In this document: piece by piece, positions 45,531 through 55,618 of the stretch | How the letters are laid out: each line of letters begins with the position of its first letter | How positions within the stretch are numbered: the stretch's first letter is position 1 | Source of the DNA: Kappaphycus alvarezii | Lineage: Eukaryota > Rhodophyta > Florideophyceae > Gigartinales > Solieriaceae | Length of the DNA stretch: 64,000 nucleotides | Assembly: GCA_002205965.3 (NCBI GenBank) | Contig: NADL03000631.1 | Location: forward strand, 124,001 to 188,000 | Direction: 5' to 3' | Made by a program: the position numbers and the translations under genes | Notes under the pieces: generated by a model | The model's database searches: none | What the model saw: only the letters and a program-made list of their open reading frames with translations | Told to the model about the DNA's origin: nothing

Positions 45531-46290
45531 TGGAGTTGGGAGTGTGCGGTTGAGAGGGGTCTTCGACGGGCGGGCTCGGCTTTGAGACAACGGCCTCAGA
45601 GAGGGCTAGAGTAAGAATCGATACTATCGCCAGCGGAGGTAACCTCCGAAATGGAGATATGCTTAGCTACGAGGGGATGGAGCCGGTAGAGGGAGGAAGG
45701 GGGTCACAGATATGATGACGGACAAGAGTGTTCTCAGGTGAAGAGTTGGAGCTTGATGCTTGGCTGCCAACATGGACGCCTAAGGAGTTAGAGTGGTCTT
45801 GGGGATGTTGCTGTATTGTGAGTTTTGGTGAGGGGAAGCTAAGGAAAGCGTAGATGAATTGAATAACGGATGTGGAGAGGTGCGGACGAGTGTTAAGTGA
45901 AGTTATTACGTTTCTAAGAGTGTTCGGGGCGGGAGCTTGGTAGTGATGGTGAAAGTTGTTGAAGAGAGGTGTAGCAGGGATAAAGTTTGATGCCGCAGTT
46001 TAAATAATGTTTTGGAGAGAAGAAATGGCAGGATCTGCAAGCAAGCCTAGATTTTGTTTGACAGGCATGACTATTAGCTAGGCAGCGGTGGGGGAAGGCC
46101 ACGAAAGGTTCGGTCGAGTATCACGCTCCGAACCATTGAGCAATACTAACATTGCGGTTTCGGAATGCACTGCGAAAGCGACAAAAAATCGATGCTCGCC
46201 TCGTAACGCCTCAGCGCAGTAAATCATTGCACGTGATTTCCCTGCAGTATGAATGTTTATTCGGAACGGAAAATCTTTACGTGTTCTAAG
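45531..46290. other. Region upstream of the polyphosphate kinase gene
   Basis: On the minus strand a Ser/Pro-rich frame (for example SSPENTLVRHHICDPLPPST near 45720) might be an N-terminal extension or transit peptide of the kinase, interrupted by stops near 45670. No promoter element was recognised. Confidence 0.3.
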
Positions 46291-46299
46291 GCGCGAAGG

Positions 46300-49200
46300 T
46301 TTGCGGAGAGTATTTAGAGATCAACTACGCAGGCAGGCGGCGGGTGGCAACCTGTCGCGCCTGCCTCACCTGGAGACTAAACGCAAAGGGAGTAACGAAG
46401 TCGCGAATCTCTTGCTGAGGAGAGGAACCACAACGGAAAGCAGCGCGGGAAGCGAGGCGTCGGAGAAATCTCTGGCCCTCGTCACCCAAGGCGCCATAGA
46501 TATCAACTCCGTCGAAGGAAAGGAGGATATCGTGTTGGTGCCGGTAATCGCCGTAATGACGATGTTTCTCGCGCTCTGCGAGTGTCGCGGCAGCACCTGC
46601 GGTAACTGTACTTGGTGAGATGTTGCGGCGAGCAGATGGATGGGCAATAGTAATGTCGACGGCAATATCACTTGTGTGAAGACCATAAGCATCCGGAATG
46701 TAGATGTCCATTCGTAATGGGCGGGACTCCCAGTGAATAGAAGAATTGGGATCTTGGAGGGGAAGCATATGTTCGAGAAGTGCAGCGAAGCCAATTTCCT
46801 CACAAAAGCGGGCGAAAACGTTGCGAAGGACGTGATGCCGTCTTCGTACTTGCAGGTCAACGCATGTTGGCCGCTTGGATCTAAGGGGGCGCGACGTCGA
46901 CAGAGCGCCGTGAGCACAACGTACAACGAGTGGATCCCGGGATTGGCGCGATACCGAGACGGATAGCCAGGGCGACCTTCCACGCAGGGGAGGCCATGTA
47001 CGTACCGCGGTGGGGTGAGGAAGCGCAGAGGAAACGGAAGAGGAGAAGGATGTGCGCCCGGAGAGGAGCGTGCTCGGTCGGGTGCTGCTGCGGACAAGAA
47101 AAAACCGTCAGACTTCGAAAGCATTAGTTCAGTGGTGATCGCAGGTCACCCGGGGACTGGCGAAGAACAACCGTAATTTCCGACGTTTGCAGGAGACCGA
47201 AACCGCCCACTGAAAAGGGAAGAGAGGCCTGGAGCCAGGCGCGATCCGTAGAGGCCATTGCAACTGGTGGAACGCTTCCCTCTGCTTCTGATCGAAGCTG
47301 GCGGCGAGTACCGCAGATTGAATGGGGGAAGCGTACGTATCAAATGCATGACCTTAGAGGACTTGGCGCAGAATCGGTGAAGGTGGAAAGCTAATTTTGC
47401 ATCGTCCAGAGCTCAGAGGGATTGGGAGATACGGTCCACGGCAGTTTGACGTTCTCTGAATAGCTCGGAAACAAAAGTGTCCGAACCAACTGGAGATCCA
47501 AGCACAGCAAAACCGACGGGGGGCTAGAAAAGGGGCAGGGAAGTTACAAAGGGATGTGGGAAGGGAGAAACTGTACACTTGGGTTTTGGAAATGTTCAGC
47601 TGGAATCCAAGTGAACCCCCTCCGAGCTTGATGAAACGGATGGCGGCAGCGGCTTGGAACGCGGAATGAAAATGTTGCCGTCATCTGCATACCAAGTATT
47701 CGAGGCAGGTGAGAACTTCTCCTATAGCGAGAGCAAGAGAGGATGAAGAGCAAGAGAGGATGAAGAGCAAGAGAGGATGAAGAGCAAGGGCAAAGAGCAA
47801 GGACCGAGGGGATCCCCTTGCTGAGTGCCCTCGGCATTACAGACGTAGTACGAACCCAAAGCGAGCTCTGTAGGGGCACCGTACCAATGGTGAACCCCAC
47901 TTGCAAGACCTGGGGCAAAGGGTTGTACCGCTTCAAGAATGCGCTGACGGGAAATGCGATTGAAAGCGTTGCGGACGTCAATCTGAACAAACACGTGGTC
48001 GTGGAACTCGGGGCGCTGGGAAAGCCGACGCACGGAGTGAATGATCGCATCGGTACCGTTCTTGATGCCGACCCCCAGCTGATGAGGTAAAAGGTATGAG
48101 TGGAGGACGGAGAAGGCATTTGCGCCGAGAGCCTAGAAGTTAGGCACCAAAAGAGAAGCCCGACAGGGATAGGAAGGATTCCCCCGTTTGGTTTCGCCAG
48201 CGCAGTGAGACGGCCTCCGCAGAAGTACGGGCGGCATGCGGCCGACAGTTCGCCGTTCAGGCAGAGCTTGAGGACCTTGTCAGAGCATGAAGGCAATCTC
48301 GGCCGGGCGTGAACCCCCTGACGGGCGGAGTAGCATTCGCAGGAACACCGGGGACAGACCATCGGCTCCAGGAGCGTTTGAAGGGTCCAAGCTATGAAAA
48401 GCACGGCGGACGTCCGAGACAGAGAACTTGAGCGGTAGTGGCAAACGATGGGGGCACGGGAGTGATAGGACTGGGCGGCAGGGGATAGAGAGAAGCCAAG
48501 GACTAAAAGGTAGCTTCGCTGGGGTTGAGTGGGGGATCAACTTTGAGAAGGGCCGCGGTGGCCGGTAAGGGCTACCCGGGAGAGGAAACAGCTACATCTG
48601 CGAAGGGCCGTGTCAGGGCGGGCGAGGGCGGGAGGGATGGAATCGGACAGGGGAGGCGTAGGTGAACAAGGAGGTAGCCTAGTCGAAAAGGTCATCATAG
48701 AGACGGCGGGAAGCCATGCGGATGCGGTCAACAAGGCTGGAGCAATTCACGGCGACGGCGGCCAAGAGCGCGGGGGCGATTGTGTCGGAAAACCAGCTTC
48801 CGGATGACAAGAAGTTCCAGGAGGGCTCGAGTCCTGTGCTCTGGTGAGGGAGCGGATATAACGTGGTACAACGCTGCGAAGTATAAGTCGTAAGCCGCGG
48901 CCTGGACTGGACCAGGAATGTCGGTGAGAACATGGAAGGGGGCGGGGAGGAGGGAACGGATGGTGAGGGTTGACTGAGATGGATCCGGTAGTTGGGATAT
49001 GGTTGGCGGGTCGGGAGCAGATTGGAGCTCGACGAACCTCAGACTTGATTCACGGCAGGGAGATTCATGCGCCAGGATCCATGTCGGCATCGGTGGCGGG
49101 GATATGTTCAAGAGGACTATATGGGTTGATATCGGATGGTGTAGCAGGGAGCGAACGGTTGGGAGATTGGGCATTGGGAGCACCGACCGTAATCAGCCAT

Positions 49201-49450
49201 CCGTTTGAGGTGGAACAGGGCATTCTGAGTACGGCGGCGTTTGAATGCACCAGCCGCTGCTGGTGGGGGAGGCAGAGGAGCTGCCCCTCGAAAACCACGG
49301 AGACTGGACAGTTTGGCGCGGATTTTGGTATCAATGTTCCGAAGAGCGGTGGCGAAGGATCGAACGGGATATGATATCATTGCATTTTTCGACTTCCAAG
49401 AGACAGATTTCGGAAAGCAGACCCTGCCATACGGCAACGGGGTCATCAGC
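46300..49450 (-). mobile_element. Nearly full-length non-LTR retroelement, RT plus endonuclease (copy I)
   Basis: Read from 49450 down: an N part with a Cys pair (GRCSQCPISQPF, near 49180), FSVSDVRRAFHSLDPSNAPG, ADGLSPVFLRMLL (48450-48330), LNGELSAACRP and KPNGGILPIPVG (48250-48190), VQIDVRNAFNRISRQ (near 47960), NAEGTQQGDPLGP (near 47820), NTWYADDGNIF (catalytic YADD, near 47690). Then the knuckle DPSGQHALTCKYEDG (near 46850) and the restriction-like endonuclease PLRMDIYIPDAYG followed by DIAVDITIAHPS (46720-46650), and the last block SFDGVDIYGALGDEGQRFLR. A 17-bp tandem repeat at 47731-47781 disrupts the palm. Several frame changes are needed. Confidence 0.85.
47731..47798. repeat. 17-bp tandem repeat inside the RT palm of copy I
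   Basis: Three exact copies of GAGCAAGAGAGGATGAA at 47731, 47748 and 47765, then a degenerate continuation. It lies between the QQGDPLG and YADD blocks. Confidence 0.95.
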
Positions 49451-49549
49451 GCTCTGTGCCGCCGGAGTACAGTACGATGATGACTTTATCACTTTGATTT
49501 GTATGTGCAACACAGTACTAAAATTACTAAAATTTACTCATAATGTTTC

Positions 49550-49850
49550 TGGAGTGTACACTCACTGACCGACTATTGGTTAAGAACTAAGTGGATGGTG
49601 AACATCGGTCACGTGCAGTGGGGCACGGGAAACGATGGCCATCGCCACCGAGGACCACAGAACACAGCTGATGCGCTGATAGATTCGCGAGCGGACAGTG
49701 GCACCAGAGGTGTGATATCTGGTCGCAATCCGGGGAATGAACGTTTCCAGAAACAGTGCAGTGGCTGGGGACGCCACTCCAAGGGAATCGAAAGCAACCG
49801 GTTGGAATGTGAAATTCAGCTGGCGTGACGGGTTGCCATATGGTAATACA
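49550..49850 (-). mobile_element. Non-LTR retroelement 3' tail, lineage alpha
   Basis: The minus strand reads RIATRYHTSGATVRSRIYQR, ISCVLWSSVAMAIVSRAPLH, VTDVHHPLSS and a stop at about 49580, then CCAATAGTCGGTCAGTGAGT. This is the best preserved copy of the alpha tail. Upstream (to 49850) other-frame pieces of the same protein are likely. Confidence 0.75.
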
Positions 49851-49924
49851 AGGCACCTGGAGAGCTTACGCTCAAGGTCCTAGACCTTGTTGCGGTAAGC
49901 TTGCGTAGCGGCGCGTGATGTCGC

Positions 49925-49980
49925 TACAAATTTAATTTTGAATACGGTGACTAAATTTTGCGTGTTGCGGGGCACGACAT
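49925..49980 (-). mobile_element. Fragment of lineage beta 3' end
   Basis: The reverse complement (GTCGTGCCCCGCAACACGCA) matches the end of copy D at 20945-20990, just past its KLSYAIWSTC block. Confidence 0.5.
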
Positions 49981-50345
49981 ATCACACAAGACGAAGAGAA
50001 GAATGACGCTCTACTGTTTGTAGACAAGTCCGCACTACACAGGACCTCGGGTTCTGCTAGACAGACGATCGTCTCCGGGCAATGGCTGAACCAATTGCCC
50101 ACTCAAGATAAGTAAAAAGAGTAAAAGATCTCTCTCAAGCGAGAAAGGACCGGAAGAAAACTCCACCACCTGAACCGAGGATTCTGTTGGCTTAAAAAAC
50201 TCCTGCTGTAAGCACATAGGCTTACAGATAGTGGAGACCTATGGGATGGTTAGAGCGGTGCTTACCCAAAGGCACCCTGCTGCGGCCGTCATGTCCAACG
50301 CGGCATGCCTGCTCGCCGGCATTGAGCCGGCTCTGAAAGGAAGGT
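49980..50345. other. Spacer without recognised gene
   Basis: No feature identified. Confidence 0.4.
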
Positions 50346-50349
50346 CATG

Positions 50350-50470
50350 TACTGTACTGTAGTGTTACCCATCAGCGACTACTTACTGTATCCCACATAA
50401 CGCATTAGCCGCGTGGATATAACCGACCACATCGTCCATGCATTAAAATAACCGAGAATTCCCCCCTTAC
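50350..50470 (-). repeat. Dispersed repeat block Q, long form, reverse copy
   Basis: Reverse complement of the 31097-31205 segment with few differences; ends at TACTGTACTGTAG motifs near 50348-50360. Confidence 0.8.
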
Positions 50471-51230
50471 AGATAGAGACGGCGACAACGACAAGAATTC
50501 CGGACGAGCGAGCTTGACGACAAGGCTGCAAGGCAGTGATGACCACAACCCCTCGCAGTCCGTCAAAGTGACGGTGGATTTGAGCGCAGCAGGGTACGGT
50601 GGACTTCGCAAACCTTGTTCGAGTAGTAGAGCCATCCTTATGCACCTTTCCCAGTTCGTCCACGTGCGCTGGGACCGCGGAGAGGCAATCCACTCGATGT
50701 GGCCATCGGCAAGAACGTTGCAGCGAGAGCTCTGCAGCCGTGACGGGCAATCTCCTGAGGAAGAGCCGGATGAAGGTCCGGCGCCCACGCCGTACGCGGG
50801 CGCCGAGCGAGATGAAGTGAAGGTTGGTGTAGTCAGTCGAAAAGAGATGGACGTTGAATACTCAGGAGCATAGATACATAGTACTGTTTCCTCGGGGTTT
50901 TCTTTTATTCTTCTCCCCTCCTTTCTTTTCTCTTTTCTCTCTTCTTCTCCAACGCTCCCCACAAATCTTTGATCTAGCAGCATGGAGACAGCCGCCAGGC
51001 TAAAGCCAAGGCGCGCCCGCCTTCGTGGCACAGATCGTGAAGGCTCACAAGAGCCCTCGTGTAGCTACTGTCCCCTCGACCGTGCGCGATTTCTGCCGAA
51101 TGCAGGCAGGATCGCTTGACCTGACCGCCCCAACGCAAGAAGAGACTCCGACGCGTTGGTCTCGCGCCCCCAAACCGAGAGCACCTGTCGCTCTCAATGG
51201 TATGACAGGATTGCCCCCGACGCTGGCCCC
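50471..51230. other. Region between block Q and copy J
   Basis: Open in several frames on both strands, no recognised motif. It may include the 5' untranslated region of copy J. Confidence 0.35.
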
Positions 51231-54200
51231 ATGATGTCCACGCTGGCTTTCTCCGCAGGTCCTCCAGGCTGCGGAGCCCTGCCGGCTTACGAAGAAGCAC
51301 AAGCAAGCCTGCTAATCGCAGCCGAGGATGCTGGAATATCCTTGCCCAAGCATGCACTCCTCACATCAGGAGATTGGACAATTGTTGTACACTACGCCGC
51401 GGATTCCCAAGATCTCCTAAAAATACTCCAGGAGATCCCAAACATCTACAATGGCGCCCGCCTCTCCACAAGCCCGCTTTCTGAGCTCATCACCGAGCTC
51501 CCCACAACAGAGTGGAAAGTTGGCACTTGCATCGCTGCTGCGCGCGAAGTTGCAAAGCTCAAGACCGTGGCCTCCGAAATAACTATGGAAAACCGGAAAG
51601 CCCTAGCGGGAGCAATCACTCGCCTCATTGACGCAGCAGCTGCAACCCTTCCGAGAGGGGATGCTTTTGTCGAGAACTTCATCGCGAAATTCTACGCGGG
51701 GTGCGAAAACCTGGCTCCCCAAAGACTGACTCGGAAAACAACGACATCCACAGGTTGACTCGGAATCGCAAGACACCCCACGCGCAGCACCGGAGCCAGA
51801 CACTCCATCAACGGCCCACCATGACAACAATGAAGAGACCCCAGACAGTGGTGTGGAAATACCGCAGACCACCACAGTCCAAGAAGAACCCCACCGGCGC
51901 CAAGCAAAAGTGCCCCGGCCCCCAAAACTATAGCGCCCTCACCTGCCAACCTAGGGTCGCAAAACCCAAGGAAACAGGTTTGCTCAGCGGCTTGCGCAAC
52001 CAAAGCCGGACGTCCCCGAGCCCCCTCCATACTCAAGGGGAATCCGGGGAATGCCGAGAGACGCACGAACCGCACCCGCGCCCTGTCACAACGCATGAAG
52101 GAGATACGGATGGCGAAGGCACAACTCGACCCTACTCCCCATGGGAAAACGGGCGAGCAAGGCCTCTCGCCATTAGTCCCTCCCTCCCTCCTTTCCCCTC
52201 CCCGTAACAATGCCCCTGATGCCCCGACGATCCTCCGCAACCAATGACCAGCTTACCCCTACCACTCCCTCCTCCTTCGGTGTATGATGCATTGCACAGC
52301 CCGCTAAGGCCTTCGACATCTTCGACCGCATTCCTGGGAATTGCATTCACAGTCTCGCCATATTGCTCATTCGGCTCTTTCGATCTGCAGCAAACGCACG
52401 GAACGCAGAAACAGTCCACACTGCCTTCCTCCGGATACACCTTCTCCCGACCGCTGTCTTGCGACGTTTAATGCGAGGGGAAGCCGGATGGCGGTCCCAG
52501 ACAAGGCAAAGCCAAGACTCCGTGAACGCATCCGTCGCGCCACCGCAGGCGAATGGAGTGAACTTTGGAGAGAAGCCATCAAGCACACCAGACAGAGAAG
52601 AGCGAACCGTCCGACGTCGCCCGCAGCAAACCCAGACGGACAACAACGCGACCCAAAGTTTCGACGGGCAGCCCACCTAGCTGCAGATGCACAATACGGG
52701 CGTGCGATGCGCACCCTGCATCAGTCGCACATTGCGGACGCGCGGACCCACACGTTTTAGAACGTCTGCGAGAGTTGCACCCTGCACCGAACTCTCCTGT
52801 GACAGCCATCGAAACGAGAGACCTTCCGTTCCCGATGGACATCACTGAGGAGGCAGTCCTCGCGCCGTCCGACGCTGAACCCAAACTCCGCGCCGGGTCC
52901 GGACAGAATGTCCCTCGGCTCTTCGATTGTTGGCCAACACAACGGTGAGTCCTGAAGCAGGTGTGACGGGCATCTCGGCGCTAACTGCAGTTGTGACAAG
53001 ACTAGCCCAAGGGGACTACCAGACGACACAATCCCTCTGATCTCTTCTGCGACGCTGCTGCCATCCAACCTCGGCCAGACAAGATCGCCCCATTGCTATT
53101 GGGACGGCCTTGCGGCGACTCGTAACAAAGGTGCTCTACCACAAGCAATAGAAGACACGAGAGAGTACCTCGCACCCTTGCAAGTGGCCAATGGCGTGCC
53201 CAGCGGACTGGACTCCATTGTACACGAAGCACGGAGACTGGTCGATGCCAACACGAAGAGTATGCACTGGTATCCGTGGATGCACACAACGCATTCAATC
53301 GGTTCTCGAGACAGCGCATGATAAACTGCTGCCGACCAAAGTACCGTCGCTGTGTCGTTTTCTGAACATGGTGTACGCCGCAACACGCCGTCGCTGATAT
53401 TGCCCGTAGCGTCCGCAGAAGACATCCCTAGCCAGAAGGATGCAACAGGGGATCCTGCAAGCATGCTGTGTTTTCTCTTGTGTGCATCCATTAGCAACAG
53501 AAATTGCCCAGCAGACACAGCTTAGTCTACAGATGGTATGCGGACGACTGCACTCATGGCACTCATCCATACAGAGCTCGAAAAGGCAGTCGACATCCTC
53601 AGCTCCAGAGGACCTGACATGGCTTTATCTGAACCACGCAAAAACCCGTCTGTTCTGGCCGCACAGACTCGGTAACTGCACATCGCCACTATCCACCGCT
53701 TCCCAGTTGAGAACTTTTCCACCGAAGGCATCGACCTTCTTGGGGCCCCAATTGGGTCGTCAATTTATGGAGATTTTCTCAACGAGAAAATCAGAAGCTG
53801 CAAGCACACATTGTCGCTGATTGACGGTATCGGAGACGCTCGAATTCGGTTCCACCTTCACCGGGTATGTGCATCCGCTTGCAAGCTTCAACATGTGGTG
53901 AAGCTAACTCCGCCGAGTGTGACCACTGCCACTGCACTGAGATTCGACGACGACCAACTCGAATTTTACGCAAGCTCTAACAACGTGCCGATGACTGATG
54001 CAGTTCAACAGCAGGTATCCTTACCTCTCCGCTATGGCGGTCACGGCTTTACACCTATAGCAACGCTTAATTTCGCAGCATATGCTGCGAGCATAATTGA
54101 CGCCGAGCTGCTGCGGAGCCCTGAGGACAGTGGTGAGACTGAACACCGATACGCTGAAGCGGATACACACCTCCGGGAGTTTGTCCGACGGCTCCCTGCG

Positions 54201-54889
54201 TCCGTCACTAATGATGGCAGTCTTCCGGAAACTTTGACAGCGGCAAGCCTCGCAGCCAAGCCCGATAGTACATACAACATTCTGTATCGAGCCTGGTGCG
54301 AGTCTGCAGCAAAGTTCTTCTGGAAGGACGACGAATGGAAGAGGTTGCCAAACCCCATATCGCATTCAGAAGCAGATATTCGGCGAAGAATTCGACGTCA
54401 TGCATACTTGGAAACGCAGGCAGGGGCCTTCCTCACCGCACACCCCGCTGTAGTCAACCGAACGTCCAACGAGATGTGGACAGTGATGCTACGCCGTCAC
54501 CTAGGAGTTCGCGTGTTTGACGACACCGCACCGCTGCAGTGCGCTGAGTGCCATAGGCCCATGGATCTCTTAGGGACCATGCAGCAGACCTTTGTAACAA
54601 AGGTCTCGGGGACCAACCGGCACACAGCAGTTGTGAGAGTACTTGGGAGAGAGCTGTTTAAAGCAGCAGGAGTTGGCGTCCAATATGAGGTCAAATACCT
54701 ACTCCCCGGACTGAATGCGCGACCCGCAGATATTCTGGTGCACCCGCGATCCGACGCATTGAACACCCCGCCCCTCTTCCAGTGGCCTACGACATCACCG
54801 TATCCTCGCCATTCCAGGAGTGCATATATGTCAATGGGAGCACGAAAGCGCGAGCCGTTGCCAACGCAGCAGAGAAACGGGAGAAGCGT
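51230..54889 (+). mobile_element. Non-LTR retroelement, RT plus endonuclease, lineage beta (copy J)
   Basis: The N part is open from 51232 (MMSTLAFSAGPPGCG ... TLPRGDAFVENFIAKFYAGC). The block FDIFDRIP ... LLPTAVLRRLMRGEAGW lies near 52310-52485. RT blocks follow: RPIAIGTALRRLVTKVL (53085-53135), VANGVPSGLDSIVHEARRLV (53185-53245), WYADDC (53534-53551). From 53811 to 54944 one frame is open and covers the thumb, the linker (NILYRAWCESAAKFFWKDDE), a degraded knuckle (CAECHRPMDLLG without its His and last Cys) and the endonuclease motif GLNARPADILVHPRSDALN. The element breaks off at 54889 and joins an inverted piece of itself. Frame changes are frequent before 53811. Confidence 0.82.
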
Positions 54890-55130
54890 ACTCCCAGATG
54901 ACGGCGTAGCATCGCTGTCCACATCTCGTTGGACGTTCTGCTGACTACAGAGGGGTGTGCAGTGAGGAAGGCTCCTGCTTGCGTTTTCAGATATGCTTGA
55001 CGTCGAATTCTTCGCCGAATATCTGCTTCTGAATGCGATGCGGGGTTTGGCAACCTCGTCCATTCATCGTACTTCCAGAAGAACTTTGCTGCCGACTCAC
55101 ACCATGCTCGACATAGAACGTTGTGGGTTC
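54890..55130 (-). mobile_element. Inverted duplicate of part of copy J
   Basis: The reverse complement of this piece matches 54272-54513 closely (for example ATTCAGAAGCAGATATTCGG is exact) and encodes the same CRAWCESAAKFFWKYDEW and RTSNEMWTAMLRRHLG blocks. Confidence 0.85.
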
Positions 55131-55618
55131 TAAAGTTCACGCGGTATACTGTACTGTACTGTATAAAGGACATTCCAGTTCCCCCATAGAGGGGACTCGA
55201 GGGAAGAACAACTTACCCCTTCTCCAAGTTTCTTCAGTCCCTCCTGTATGTTTACTGTACAGTACTGTACGGTACAGTACACTGTATCAATAGGTGTACA
55301 GTATTGCACCATTCACGTATTAAAAAATAAATGCTCATTTCATTTTTCATGTGGCACTCGCAGAAGCATTTTGAAATATTTTTGCCATTGAAACCTCATA
55401 TCGAGAATCCAGAGGTTGAAATTAGAACGAATTCAACCATCGGGCAGCCGTTCGACCTACTCTATCCACGGCGAACCCGTTTTCCGGGAGCGGTTCTATC
55501 AGGCTATTTTTCTGCGGCAAGATCATGATACTCGGATCGTTGAGCTACTCACACTTTCAGAATTTCCGTCGCTCGGCAGAATAGACATATTGCCGACGGA
55601 ACGCCCACGTTAACTTCA
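55131..55618. other. Intergenic region upstream of the exoribonuclease gene
   Basis: Contains dense TACTGTAC motifs at 55145-55165 and 55250-55290. Some short open frames follow but none is recognised. The promoter of the RNR1-like gene should lie here; no TATA or CCAAT box in a convincing position was seen. Confidence 0.35.

Noticed and set aside
50405..52240. Long minus-strand frames opposite the start of copy J
   Set aside because: They are complementary to the coding strand of copy J or to its 5' flank and have no recognisable motif.
54497..55173. Minus-strand open frames of 128-188 codons as a separate gene
   Set aside because: They are the inverted piece of copy J plus the complement of copy J itself.
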